Source: Rhizosphaericola mali
GTDB lineage: Bacteria > Bacteroidota > Bacteroidia > Chitinophagales > Chitinophagaceae
Direction of reading: 5' to 3'
Length of the DNA: 64,000 nt
Assembly (NCBI RefSeq): GCF_004337365.2
Contig: NZ_CP044016.1
Span: 3,286,001-3,350,000, forward strand
The notes under the pieces were generated by a model, which did not search any database, had not been told where the DNA came from, and saw only the letters and a list, made by a program, of their open reading frames with translations. The translations under genes were made by a program, and so were the position numbers. Below, piece by piece: positions 1-8,729 of the stretch (position 1 is its first letter; the number at the start of each line of letters is the position of its first letter).

Positions 1-3000
1 TCTTTATAACGTTTCAAGCTACCCAATTCACCAAATCCACCTTCATTACGCGGATAAACCAATATACCATCTCTGAATATTCTGATTTTACTATCACGTT
101 TAACTCTACCTTCGGTAACATAAGAACCAGCAACGGTAACTTTATCAAATTTGTATACTTCTCTAATTTCAATCGTACCAACTTCGATTTCTTCAACCTT
201 AGGTTCGAGCATTCCTTCCATTGCGCTCTTAATTTCTTCGATCGCATTATAGATGATTGAGTAAGATTTGATCTGAACACCTTCATTTTGAGCCAATTTA
301 CCAGCTTGTGAAGATGCACGAACGTTAAATCCAATGATAATCGCATCAGATGCCGTCGCCAACAATACATCACTTTCAGAAATCTGACCAACTGCCTTGA
401 AGATAACGTTAACAACGATTTCGTCTGTAGATAATTTTTGTAGTGAATCACTCAAAGCTTCTACGGATCCATCCACGTCACCTTTAATAATTACATTCAA
501 TTCTTTGAAACTTCCAAGAGCCAGACGTCTACCAATTTCATCTAATGTAATATGTTTACGTGTTCGAAGACCTTGTTCTCTCAATATTCGAGCACGAGTT
601 GTAGCAACTTCTTTTGCCTCTGACTCATCCGTATATACTTTGATTTTCTCACCAGCCTGAGGGGCTCCATTCAGACCTAAAATCTGAACAGGTGTTGATG
701 GCCCAGCAACTTCGATACGTTGATTACGCTCGTTAAACATCGCTTTCGCTCTACCATAGTATTGACCAGAAACAATCAAATCACCTTGGTGAAGTGTACC
801 GTTTTGTACTAATACTGTAGCTACATATCCACGACCTTTATCCAATGAAGCTTCTACAATGCTACCAGAAGCTTCTCTATTAGGATTAGCTTTTAAGTTC
901 AGCATATCTGCTTCTAAACAGATTTTTTCCAAAAGCAAATTAACGTTCAAACCTTGTTTGGCTGCTATTTCTTGATTTTGGAAAGTACCACCCCATTCTT
1001 CTACAAGAATGTTCATACCGGATAATTGTTCATATATTTTTGCAGGATTAGCTCCATCTTTATCAATTTTATTGATAGCAAAAATCATAGGAACTCCAGC
1101 TGCTTGGGCATGGCTAATAGCTTCTTTTGTTTGTGGCATCACCGCGTCATCCGCAGCAACTACTATTACAGCAATATCTGTTACTTTTGCACCACGAGCA
1201 CGCATCGCAGTAAAGGCTTCGTGCCCTGGAGTATCTAAGAAAGTAATTTTTCTACCATTTTCTAATGTAACAACATAAGCACCGATGTGTTGCGTAATAC
1301 CTCCAGCTTCACCAGCAACCACATTCGCATTACGGATATAATCTAGTAATGAAGTCTTACCATGGTCAACGTGACCCATAATTGTTACAATTGGAGAACG
1401 AGGCAACAAATCTTCCTCTTTATCAACTACTTCTTCCTCTTGTACAATATCTTCATCACTCAATCCAATAAAGGAAACTGTATAATCAAATTCACCAGCA
1501 ACTAATTCAATAACCTCAGCATCTAATCTCTGATTAATAGAAACCATGATACCTAAGCTCATACATTTGCTAATAATATCAGCAAAACTTACGTCCATCA
1601 AATTCGCCAATTCGCTTACAGTGATGAACTCTGTTACATTCAATACTCTGTTTTCTGATTGCTCTTGCAATTCAGCTTCCATTTCTTGTCTACGTTCTCT
1701 ACGATGTTTAGCTTTCTGATTTTTGGTATTATTGTTTCTAGAGTTTCCAGCTAGTTTAGCTTGTGTTTCTCTAATTTTTTCTTGAATTTTCTTTTGATCA
1801 ATTTCCTTATTTTCTTCTACCGCACGATTATTGCGGTTTTGGAAATTACCATTTCTATTGCCATTATTATTATTAAAATTCCTATTATTGCCACCTTGTC
1901 CAGGACGTTGAGGACCACCTTGACCCTGACGTTGTGGACCACCTTGTCCTTGTTGTCCAGGACGATTTTGATTATTACCACCTTGTCCTTGGCGATTACC
2001 ATTATTATTGTTGTATGGACGATTTTGATTATTATTCCCCTGTTGAGGATGATTATTATTATCACCTCCTTTTTTATCTATAGGAATACGTTTTCTTTTT
2101 CGCTTTTCATCAACACCTCTGTTGTTCACTTTGGGACGAGTATCGTTATCAACAGGCAATTCTATTTTACCTAAAATCTTAGGCCCCTCAAGTTTTTCAG
2201 CTTGAATTTTAACGAAAACCGGATCTACGGATTCAACATTAGAGTGGCTGTCTGGATTTCCAAGTACTACTGTCTTTTTTGTTTCAGTATACTCATATGG
2301 CGTTATTGGCGCCTTAGGTCTTGGATTGACATCCTTAGCTGCAGGCACGTTAGGCCTATTATTACCGCCACCTTGAGGATGTTGAGATTGCGGTTTAAAA
2401 TTTTTATTCCCATTTTGGAAATTATTATTGTTGCCATTTTTATTTGGTACAAAATTTCCCTTTTTAGGACGAGTGGAAGAGTCTATTCCGGATAAATCGA
2501 TCTTATCTAGAATTTTTGGTCCTTCTAATTCAGGACGTGTAAATTTCACTACTTCCGGTTCTTTTACATCTTCGGTTGTATTCACACCTTCAGGTTTAAT
2601 GTCAGTATCCGCTTTTGTAGGTGCTGTGTTCTCAGCAACCTTTTCTACTGGAGCACTTTTTTGTTCCTCTTTAGGAGTAATAACCTCCTGAACAAGGACC
2701 GTTGCTTCCTTTTTCTCTACCACATTTTCGACAACAACTGGAGTTGGCTCGTTAATGGGTTCTGCTTTTATTTCAGGAGCAGGAGTTTCTTTCTTTTCTA
2801 CAGGTTCTTGCGTCTTTTCAGTCTCCTTAGGAGTAGAAGTAATTTCTTTTTCTGCTACTATTTGTGGTTGAATATCCTCAACAGCATTTTCTACCTTTGG
2901 AGTTAATTTTACCTCTTCCATCTTAGGTACACTTGTTTCGATAGTTTCCGCAGCAGCTTTAGGCTGTTCAAATGGGAAATTATCTTTTGGTGCATTTTCC

Positions 3001-3389
3001 TCTTTTGTAGTAGTTATTACCTCACCTTTGTCAGAACTATCAACTGGCACGATATCAACAGAAGTTGACTCATCTGACACAGCGGCATTATTTGCATCCT
3101 CCTCTTTTTCAGCAACTTTTGCTGCTGCAGATGCGATTTTTTCTTCTTTTTTCTTCTTTTCAGACTGTAATCCTTTAGGGATTTCAATACGGTCGGCTTT
3201 ATCTTTTGCTACTTTGTCATCTAAGAATTGTTGTTGTAATGCTCTATACATAGGAGCTTCCAACTTAACATTTCCATTTAAGTCATCCCTATTGAAACCT
3301 TTGCCCACCAAAAATTCAACAAGGGTATCTCTACCGATGTTGAATTCTTTGGCGGCTGCCAATAATCTTGGTAATTTTAATTCTGACAT
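1..3389 (-). CDS. infB: Translation initiation factor IF-2 (3' end outside window)
   Basis: GTPase that brings initiator tRNA to the 30S subunit and promotes subunit joining. The frame opens at an ATG at 3389 ([15 protein letters not shown], an IF2_N-type helical start) and stays open to base 1, so the C-terminus is missing. After the start come a K/E/P/T/V-rich stretch and an Asn/Gln/Gly-rich linker (about 1840-2060). The G domain begins near residue 665 with GHVDHGKTS (about 1368-1394), followed by DTPGHE and NKID. The region before the G domain is long compared with E. coli IF-2. It is the last visible gene of rimP-nusA-infB, 52 bases after nusA. Identification is firm; only the end is unseen. 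Confidence 0.97.
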   Translation of the reverse strand, partial: MSELKLPRLLAAAKEFNIGRDTLVEFLVGKGFNRDDLNGNVKLEAPMYRALQQQFLDDKVAKDKADRIEIPKGLQSEKKKKEEKIASAAAKVAEKEEDANNAAVSDESTSVDIVPVDSSDKGEVITTTKEENAPKDNFPFEQPKAAAETIETSVPKMEEVKLTPKVENAVEDIQPQIVAEKEITSTPKETEKTQEPVEKKETPAPEIKAEPINEPTPVVVENVVEKKEATVLVQEVITPKEEQKSAPVEKVAENTAPTKADTDIKPEGVNTTEDVKEPEVVKFTRPELEGPKILDKIDLSGIDSSTRPKKGNFVPNKNGNNNNFQNGNKNFKPQSQHPQGGGNNRPNVPAAKDVNPRPKAPITPYEYTETKKTVVLGNPDSHSNVESVDPVFVKIQAEKLEGPKILGKIELPVDNDTRPKVNNRGVDEKRKRKRIPIDKKGGDNNNHPQQGNNNQNRPYNNNNGNRQGQGGNNQNRPGQQGQGGPQRQGQGGPQRPGQGGNNRNFNNNNGNRNGNFQNRNNRAVEENKEIDQKKIQEKIRETQAKLAGNSRNNNTKNQKAKHRRERRQEMEAELQEQSENRVLNVTEFITVSELANLMDVSFADIISKCMSLGIMVSINQRLDAEVIELVAGEFDYTVSFIGLSDEDIVQEEEVVDKEEDLLPRSPIVTIMGHVDHGKTSLLDYIRNANVVAGEAGGITQHIGAYVVTLENGRKITFLDTPGHEAFTAMRARGAKVTDIAVIVVAADDAVMPQTKEAISHAQAAGVPMIFAINKIDKDGANPAKIYEQLSGMNILVEEWGGTFQNQEIAAKQGLNVNLLLEKICLEADMLNLKANPNREASGSIVEASLDKGRGYVATVLVQNGTLHQGDLIVSGQYYGRAKAMFNERNQRIEVAGPSTPVQILGLNGAPQAGEKIKVYTDESEAKEVATTRARILREQGLRTRKHITLDEIGRRLALGSFKELNVIIKGDVDGSVEALSDSLQKLSTDEIVVNVIFKAVGQISESDVLLATASDAIIIGFNVRASSQAGKLAQNEGVQIKSYSIIYNAIEEIKSAMEGMLEPKVEEIEVGTIEIREVYKFDKVTVAGSYVTEGRVKRDSKIRIFRDGILVYPRNEGGFGELGSLKRYK

Positions 3390-3441
3390 ATTATTATTTA
3401 GCCGTAATAAAAATGGGGGTTAACGTTTTAATCCATAATTA

Positions 3442-4692
3442 CTACTCTTTTTCAAATTCTTCTTGTAAGACTCTTCTTACATCTTCTATTGTTTCTTTCT
3501 CTAAATCGGTTCTTTTTTCCAATTCATCAGGTGAAAGATTTAATACGCTATGCGCTGTATCACAACCGATACGTTTAAATTCATCAATAACCCATTGATC
3601 AATCTCATCACTAAATTCCTGCAAATCAATATCGTATTCTTCTTCTTCTCCCTCTTCCTCTTCTCTAAATACATCAATATTGAAACCAGTAAGATCACAT
3701 GCTAATTTAATATTCACCCCTTTTCTTCCAATTGCTAGGGATATTTGATCAGAATTCAAAAACACTTCTACATGTTTTTTATCTTGATCCAATTCCATAA
3801 AAGAAATTTTTGCAGGGGTTAATGACCTTTGAATATATAATTGAATATTATCAGTGTAATTGATAATATCTATATTTTCATTTTTTAATTCTCTTACAAT
3901 ACCATGTATACGACTTCCTTTCATACCCACACAAGCACCCACTGGATCAATCCTATCATCAAAACTTTCTACCGCAACTTTCGCTCGCTCACCTGGCTCT
4001 CTAACAATCTTTTTAATAGTAATAAGGCCATCGTAGATTTCAGGAACTTCAATTTCTAAGAGCTTTGCCAAAAATTCTGGACTTGTTCTACTTAAGATAA
4101 TAACGGGTGTATTATTTTTCATATCTACACGTCTAATGACAGCGCGGACATTTTCACCTTTTTTGAAGAAATCTTGTGGGATTTGTTCAGATTTTGGCAA
4201 AATTAACTCATTATTTTCTTCATCCATCAACAATACTTCTTTTTTCCAAACTTGATAGACTTCCGCAGAAACAATCTCACCAATACGGCTTTCATATTTC
4301 TTCATCAGAACATTCTTTTTCAAGTCACCAATACGGCTAGCCAAAGTTTGTTTTGCCGCAAGTATAGCACGTCTTCCGAAGTCCAACATATCTACTTCTT
4401 CGTACAATTCCTCTCCCACCTCAAAGTCAGGTTCTATCGTAACAGCCTCAGAATAAGCGACTTCCGCCAATGGGTCTTCTACCTCTCCATCCTCTACAAT
4501 CATTCTTCGACGAAATATTTCCAAATCCCCTTTTTCCGCATTAACGATTACGTCAAAGTTATCATCGCTACTGTATTTCTTTTTCAACAATGTTTTGAAA
4601 ACATCTTCCACGACTTTCATCAAGGTTGATCTATCAATATTCTCGTCTTCCCTAAACTCCTGGAAAGCCTCAATGAGGTTGATACTTGCCAT
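3442..4692 (-). CDS. nusA: Transcription termination/antitermination factor NusA
   Basis: RNA polymerase-binding factor that modulates pausing, termination and antitermination. The 416-residue protein has an N-terminal polymerase-binding domain (about 1-130), an S1 domain (about 135-205) and tandem KH RNA-binding domains (about 225-345, with IGRKGVNIKLA). It ends in an acidic EEEGEEEEYD segment and a helical tail that includes WVIDEFKRIGCDTA. It lacks the long pair of C-terminal acidic repeats of the E. coli protein. It lies between rimP (50 bases upstream) and infB (52 bases downstream) on the same strand, the classical operon order. In E. coli NusA regulates its own operon, which makes the hairpin in the rimP leader relevant. 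Confidence 0.97.
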   Translation of the reverse strand: MASINLIEAFQEFREDENIDRSTLMKVVEDVFKTLLKKKYSSDDNFDVIVNAEKGDLEIFRRRMIVEDGEVEDPLAEVAYSEAVTIEPDFEVGEELYEEVDMLDFGRRAILAAKQTLASRIGDLKKNVLMKKYESRIGEIVSAEVYQVWKKEVLLMDEENNELILPKSEQIPQDFFKKGENVRAVIRRVDMKNNTPVIILSRTSPEFLAKLLEIEVPEIYDGLITIKKIVREPGERAKVAVESFDDRIDPVGACVGMKGSRIHGIVRELKNENIDIINYTDNIQLYIQRSLTPAKISFMELDQDKKHVEVFLNSDQISLAIGRKGVNIKLACDLTGFNIDVFREEEEGEEEEYDIDLQEFSDEIDQWVIDEFKRIGCDTAHSVLNLSPDELEKRTDLEKETIEDVRRVLQEEFEKE

Positions 4693-4742
4693 ATTTTTAT
4701 AATTTTAAATAGAATGTTTACTTAAAAACATCCTTATCAATA

Positions 4743-5213
4743 CTAAAACTGTATTTGAATTGTTGCTTTTTTAATATTTTCAAATGGAATAACTTCTTGT
4801 GTAGTTACCGCTTTTTTCCCTTTCCCGGTAGTAATTTCTAGTGTAATATCAGCATCAGTCACTTCAATTAGCTTTCCTAACTTTTCCGTTTCATCCAATA
4901 GCACAACTTCTAAAAGTCTACCTTTATTTTTTACAAATTGTCTTTGCAATACCAACGGAGTATCGATACCAGGAGAAGAAACTTCTAAGGAAAAATCATC
5001 CGCAGGGAAAAGTTTTTGCTCCTCAAGTATAGGATACATTTTCCTATTTATCTTAATACACTTTTCAATTGTGATACCATAATCTCCATCTATATAGATT
5101 TTGATATTATTGGTAGGTTTAATCTTGATACCTACCAAAAAATATTCCGTTTCTTCCGCCAATATTTCTGCTAAAATCTTCTTTAATTCTTCTATAACTA
5201 TTTCGTTAGCCAT
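4743..5213 (-). CDS. rimP: Ribosome maturation factor RimP
   Basis: Assists maturation of the 30S subunit. The 156-residue protein shows the two-domain RimP pattern: an N-terminal alpha/beta domain containing NIKIYIDGDYGITIEKC and the family hallmark LEVSSPGIDTPL, then an SH3-like C-terminal domain ending KKATIQIQF. Length is typical. It starts the rimP-nusA-infB operon. Its ATG at 5213 lies only about 17 bases after the U-run of a terminator-like hairpin, so the leader may control expression of all three genes. Confidence 0.95.
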   Translation of the reverse strand: MANEIVIEELKKILAEILAEETEYFLVGIKIKPTNNIKIYIDGDYGITIEKCIKINRKMYPILEEQKLFPADDFSLEVSSPGIDTPLVLQRQFVKNKGRLLEVVLLDETEKLGKLIEVTDADITLEITTGKGKKAVTTQEVIPFENIKKATIQIQF

Positions 5214-5229
5214 AAATCATTTTACAATT

Positions 5230-5265
5230 AAAAAACAGAGAAGGGAACGTTTCGCGTCCCCTTCT
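5230..5265 (-). terminator. Terminator-like hairpin in the rimP leader (possible attenuator)
   Basis: On the minus strand 5265-5239 forms an 11-pair stem (one G-U pair) with a CGAAA loop, followed by CTG and six T residues ending at 5230. It lies between the promoter at 5283-5314 and the rimP ATG at 5213, so any transcript from that promoter passes through it. It may instead, or also, end transcripts of the upstream minus-strand HAD gene. Confidence 0.65.
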
Positions 5266-5282
5266 TCTTTTCCAAGCTTCCG

Positions 5283-5314
5283 CAAAGGTATATTTTTATA
5301 TGTACATATTCAAA
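5283..5314 (-). promoter_or_regulatory. Bacteroidota-type promoter for rimP-nusA-infB
   Basis: The minus strand reads TTTG (5314-5311), a 20-base spacer, then TACCTTTG (5290-5283), which fits the Bacteroidota sigma consensus TTTG / TAnnTTTG with usual spacing. Transcription would start near 5276-5279, giving a leader of about 65 bases that contains the hairpin. Confidence 0.65.
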
Positions 5315-5388
5315 AAATTAATTTTTGCATTTCATTTGAACGATTTTCGCATACTTTCGTTATTGGTTATATATTGAAATATTTCATA

Positions 5389-5640
5389 ATGATAGATTTA
5401 ATCGTGGCGGCAATCGTCGTATACATATTTTATAAGTTTGTTTTTAATTTTTTATTACCGATTTATCGTACAACAAAAATGGTAAAACAAAAAGTTGGGG
5501 AAATGAATAACTTTCATAATCAACAAACAAGTGACACATCCAACACAAATCCATCTTACCAACAAGAGACACGCAAAGAGACATCAACGGAACAGTCAAA
5601 AGTTGGAGAATATATTGATTTTGAAGAAATTAAAGATTAA
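5389..5640 (+). CDS. Small membrane-anchored protein, DUF4834-like
   Basis: An 83-residue protein with one hydrophobic N-terminal segment (MIDLIVAAIVVYIFYKFVFN), a basic patch (TTKMVKQK), a Gln/Thr/Ser-rich middle and a conserved-looking acidic end, VGEYIDFEEIKD. The layout (single membrane segment, short linker, G-E-Y-x-D-[FY]-E-E-I tail) resembles the Bacteroidota DUF4834 family, whose function is unknown. The ATG at 5389 is preferred: a start at 5101 would run antisense into rimP and lose the N-terminal membrane segment. Its stop overlaps the convergent HAD gene by 11 bases. Family assignment is from memory and moderate. Confidence 0.75.
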   Translation: MIDLIVAAIVVYIFYKFVFNFLLPIYRTTKMVKQKVGEMNNFHNQQTSDTSNTNPSYQQETRKETSTEQSKVGEYIDFEEIKD

Positions 5641-6256
5641 GAAGAACTTCGACATCTTGTAATTTCCTATCAGGAGTCAAATGAAAAGTTTGTAATCCTA
5701 AACTTTTAGCAGTTTCCACATTTCCGATGGTATCATCGATAAACAAAGTCTCAGACCGATCTAGTTGCTGTTCATTTAAAATAAATTCAAAGCCATCTTT
5801 ATTGGGTTTTCGCATGCCTATTTCTTGAGAATAATATACTTTCTCAAAATAATCTTGTAAATGAGCTCCATTTAGATCATCTATAAATCTTTGCTCAAAA
5901 AATTTCTGATGAATAATATTGGTATTGGAAAATAAAAATAATTTATAATCTTCTCTCAAAGTTTGCAGCCACTCTATTTTCTTTGGATTGAAATGCAATA
6001 ACATAGCATTCCAAGCATTTTTAATTTGCTCATTATTTAGTTCGACGTTTACCAATTTCCTAAATGCAGCATAAAATTCTACTTCAGATATCTTACCCGT
6101 TTCTAATTGAAGGAATAAATCATCCGCATGATGTTGGTTAAACATTTCAGCATAATTATTTACACCTAAACTTTCAAATGCGTTTTTTGTCTTGTTAAAA
6201 TCTAAATCAATAAATACACCTCCCAAATCGAATATGACATTTTTTATCTTTCCCAT
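5630..6256 (-). CDS. HAD-superfamily phosphatase (YihX-like subfamily IA)
   Basis: A 208-residue HAD hydrolase. Motif I is VIFDLGGVFIDLD, the DLGGV variant found in YihX-type sugar-phosphate phosphatases. Motif II is LFLFSNTN, the motif III lysine lies in MRKPNKDGFEF, and motif IV is LFIDDTIGNVETA. I chose the ATG at 6256 because motif I then starts within the first ten residues, as usual; a start at 6355 adds 33 unrelated residues and nearly reaches the tRNA. The substrate cannot be read from sequence. It converges with the DUF4834-like gene. Confidence 0.88.
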   Translation of the reverse strand: MGKIKNVIFDLGGVFIDLDFNKTKNAFESLGVNNYAEMFNQHHADDLFLQLETGKISEVEFYAAFRKLVNVELNNEQIKNAWNAMLLHFNPKKIEWLQTLREDYKLFLFSNTNIIHQKFFEQRFIDDLNGAHLQDYFEKVYYSQEIGMRKPNKDGFEFILNEQQLDRSETLFIDDTIGNVETAKSLGLQTFHLTPDRKLQDVEVLLNL

Positions 6257-6367
6257 AGACCGAATATACTTTTTTCTATCTGCAGAAAAAATAATTGCAC
6301 ATTTATTTGCTATTTCAATTTCAATACCTATTTTTGCCGTCCTCGAATTTTCCATTTGGAAAGTTTA

Positions 6368-6441
6368 GGGCCTATAGCTCAGCTGGTTAGAGCACCTGAC
6401 TCATAATCAGGTGGTCCTTGGTTCAAGTCCAAGTGGGCCCA
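6368..6441 (+). tRNA. tRNA with CAU anticodon (Ile2 favoured, Met possible)
   Basis: A full cloverleaf of 74 bases can be drawn. The acceptor stem GGGCCTA pairs with TGGGCCC (6434-6440), with discriminator A at 6441. The anticodon stem CCTGA/TCAGG encloses the loop CTCATAA with CAT at 6402-6404. The T stem CTTGG/CCAAG encloses TTCAAGT. No CCA is encoded. CAU is used by elongator Met, initiator Met and lysidine-modified Ile2 tRNAs. The acceptor stem resembles Bacteroidota tRNA-Ile(GAU), so Ile2 is favoured, but sequence alone does not settle this. Confidence 0.95.
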
Positions 6442-6452
6442 CACTGAAAATC

Positions 6453-6487
6453 AAGCAGTTATGAATTTATTTCATAGCTGCTTTTTT
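6453..6487 (+). terminator. Intrinsic terminator after the tRNA
   Basis: A 13-pair stem (6453-6465 with 6471-6483, one G-U pair) with loop TTTAT, continuing into a T run to 6487, starts 12 bases after the tRNA 3' end. Confidence 0.85.
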
Positions 6488-6488
6488 A

Positions 6489-6511
6489 TTTGATACACAA
6501 TTTGATACACA
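6489..6511. repeat. Direct repeat of TTTGATACACA (two copies)
   Basis: TTTGATACACA occurs at 6489-6499 and again at 6501-6511, just after the tRNA terminator. The position next to a tRNA 3' end suggests a remnant of an integration site, but no integrase or second copy of the tRNA end was seen in the window. Confidence 0.6.
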
Positions 6512-6866
6512 CGCAATTTTCGGCGTTTTAAAATGAAAATTTAACAGTTTGGGAATAAGATTTTTCAAATTAACTTTAGTTATTAGTAATTAACAATAAC
6601 CTAAGATATGATGACTAGACAAATTACTATGGCTTCTCCCAAAATCATAATTCCTTTTATCATCAAATTTTGGTCTTTATGGTATTATTTTAGACCCATA
6701 CTCTGGAAGATATTGAAATAAGGAGAAAGTGGCTTATAACAGGAATCTATAATGATGTTGAAAGCGATTTCAATTATGCAGAAAGGCTAATCGATACGGG
6801 GCAATTAATTACCTTGCTTGATATCGGTATAAAAAGGGTTAATTCTACAACTTTTTTTTCATTACA
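6512..6866. other. Intergenic stretch without a supported gene
   Basis: AT-rich, with no intact gene. A plus-strand frame open from 6694 to 6870 (58 codons, no start codon, beginning THTLEDIEIRRKWL) has protein-like composition but matches nothing I recognise. It may be decayed coding sequence. A 37-codon frame from about 6608 looks random. Confidence 0.5.
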
Positions 6867-7019
6867 CTAACTTCGAAAAACTAACCACTTACGCCTATTC
6901 CAATATCCACCAATATCTCTAAAATTAACAACACTATCTAATTTTACTTCGCGTTTTGTGCTATTCTTAATTTGTGCAGAAGCAAAAGAACTCATCAATA
7001 TAAAAACTAAAACATACAC
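6867..7019 (-). pseudogene. Relic of a secreted tyrosine-phosphatase-like gene
   Basis: A 50-codon minus-strand frame (GTG at 7019, or ATG at residue 9) encodes a signal-peptide-like start (VLVFILMSSFASAQ), then VNFRDIGGY and, shortly after, LVFRS and a stop. NFRD[IL]GGY followed by LFRS is the N-terminal signature of the Y_phosphatase3 (PF13350) tyrosine/serine phosphatases, but the DGxxVKxG segment between them is lost. The catalytic HCxxGxxR half is absent downstream. I read it as the 5' remnant of a deleted gene. Confidence 0.5.
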
Positions 7020-7038
7020 TTGTTATATATACCACAAT

Positions 7039-7070
7039 TAAAAAAGGGAATATTTTAGAAAAATATTCCC
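7039..7070 (-). terminator. Terminator of the susC-susD operon
   Basis: A perfect 11-base inverted repeat (7046-7056 with 7060-7070, loop of three bases), followed on the minus strand by a T run, 12 bases past the susD stop. Confidence 0.85.
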
Positions 7071-7081
7071 TTGTAATAAAA

Positions 7082-8707
7082 TTATTTAGTTAACCAGGTA
7101 TCTTGCATTACATCATCCGTACCTCCAAATTGTGACTGAATAGCACTTTGATAATTTTGAGCATTTTCTGTGGTTTCATAATTTGGATATTGCCATCTAT
7201 GAGGTATTTTATAGTCTGAAGTACCGATACCAACTCCACCTTGAGCTAATTCAGGTTCTCCAGTTCTCCTCCAATTAAAGTAAGCCTCCATAGGAGAATT
7301 TTCAAACATTGCAATATACTTTTGATTTAATATTTGAGTTAAACCAGTAGAGCCGCCTTTATAAGCTACATTACTTAAAAAAGTATTTACATCAATAGTT
7401 ACCGAACCTAAAGTGGTTCCTGCTTTATCTCCAATAGTAAACTTCTGGCCATTAGTTAAACCATACAAACTAAGCGATGCATTAATCCCTGTATTATACC
7501 AAGTTGAGGCATCACCAGTAGCCCATCCCCTATTGATTCCTTCCGCGATATTAAAACATAGTTCCGGATAACCAATATAAATGTAAGGTTCACAATTGGA
7601 GCCGGTTGCAGAAGTATAATAGCGATTAAAGTTTAAGAATGAATACATACCAGCTGTAGAATTTGTATTCAATGCTGCTAATGACAAAGTAGGATCCGCA
7701 CCAACATATGCACTAAAATCAGCAACGGTTTTTCCCGCAGTAATCTGACCAGGAGCTGGTGTAGCGATTGCGAAAGTACGTGGATCAGCCGTTGCTGTAG
7801 TCAATTTCAAATAAGTAGAACCTATATTTGCATATTGACTATATGGACTTGAAAATAAAGGAAACGCATTTATACTATTGTATTTATAAACCATATTATC
7901 CGAATTACTAGTAAAAATGGGATACTTGGTAGGATTATTTACAATAGTTGTAAATTTTGTCTTAATTGCTAAATCTGCATTATCATCAGCACGTTTACTT
8001 AAACTCAACAACACTCTAATAGTATAAGAATTAATTACTTTTTGCCATTGTAAGTAAGTAAGCCCAAATATATCACCAGTACTACTAACTACCGTCGAGC
8101 CGTTGTTTTGCGCAGTTATAATATTCCCAATTATAGTATTTGCAGAGTCTAACAACACTAAAGATTTTGAATATACCTCTTTTTGAGTATTATAAGAGGG
8201 TTGCAGATTTGTCTCATCTCCAGCTTGATCCATAGGAATATCACCAACTCTCTCAGCCAGCCAAATGAAAGAATATGCCTTAAAAAATTTTGCTAATCCT
8301 GCATAGATATTTGCTTGAGGAGTGCTAGGATTTTCAACTGCAGCCCTTTGTTCCATTTTGATTACATATTTCAACAAATCGTATTGTGTTGCAGAATATG
8401 ACCAGTTATAGGAATTGGTCCCTTGATAATAGGAATAATTGGAAACATGATATTGTCCGTACTTAGCAGGCGCACTAGACGTCAAATTAGGAAATACCCA
8501 AAATGACTCTGCGACTGCGCCTGACTCTCCGTTAATTACGCCTCCACCAGCTGCAAATCTTGAAGTTATGGCATTTAATAATAAAGAAGCAGAAACCGAA
8601 CTACCTTGATTTGGATTCGAAGTAAGGTCTCCTTTTTGGCAACTTGTTATAGATACTCCAATACCTAGGGTTAGCAAGGTTGGAAACAATATATTTTTAA
8701 TTTTCAT
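7082..8707 (-). CDS. SusD/RagB-family outer-membrane lipoprotein
   Basis: Surface lipoprotein that caps the SusC-like transporter and binds its substrate. The 541-residue protein begins with a lipoprotein signal peptide (ITSC, lipidated Cys at residue 23). It is rich in Asn/Tyr/Ser and has helical repeat segments such as LAKFFKAYSFIWLAERVGDI. The C-terminal NSPMEAYFNWRRTGEPEL matches the SusD-like_2 type (PF12771), often found with non-glycan or uncharacterised systems. It starts 22 bases after the susC stop, in the same operon. No glycoside hydrolase, sulfatase or peptidase gene is adjacent, so the substrate is unknown. Confidence 0.93.
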   Translation of the reverse strand: MKIKNILFPTLLTLGIGVSITSCQKGDLTSNPNQGSSVSASLLLNAITSRFAAGGGVINGESGAVAESFWVFPNLTSSAPAKYGQYHVSNYSYYQGTNSYNWSYSATQYDLLKYVIKMEQRAAVENPSTPQANIYAGLAKFFKAYSFIWLAERVGDIPMDQAGDETNLQPSYNTQKEVYSKSLVLLDSANTIIGNIITAQNNGSTVVSSTGDIFGLTYLQWQKVINSYTIRVLLSLSKRADDNADLAIKTKFTTIVNNPTKYPIFTSNSDNMVYKYNSINAFPLFSSPYSQYANIGSTYLKLTTATADPRTFAIATPAPGQITAGKTVADFSAYVGADPTLSLAALNTNSTAGMYSFLNFNRYYTSATGSNCEPYIYIGYPELCFNIAEGINRGWATGDASTWYNTGINASLSLYGLTNGQKFTIGDKAGTTLGSVTIDVNTFLSNVAYKGGSTGLTQILNQKYIAMFENSPMEAYFNWRRTGEPELAQGGVGIGTSDYKIPHRWQYPNYETTENAQNYQSAIQSQFGGTDDVMQDTWLTK

Positions 8708-8729
8708 TTTAATAGATTTATAGTATTTT

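Noticed and set aside
1817-2065. An 82-codon minus-strand frame made almost entirely of Ile, Val and Lys
   Set aside because: It is the shifted reading of the Asn/Gln/Gly-rich linker of infB; the repeats create the odd composition.
5101-5388. Extension of the DUF4834-like gene to an ATG at 5101
   Set aside because: The extension runs antisense through rimP and its promoter and would bury the natural N-terminal membrane segment.
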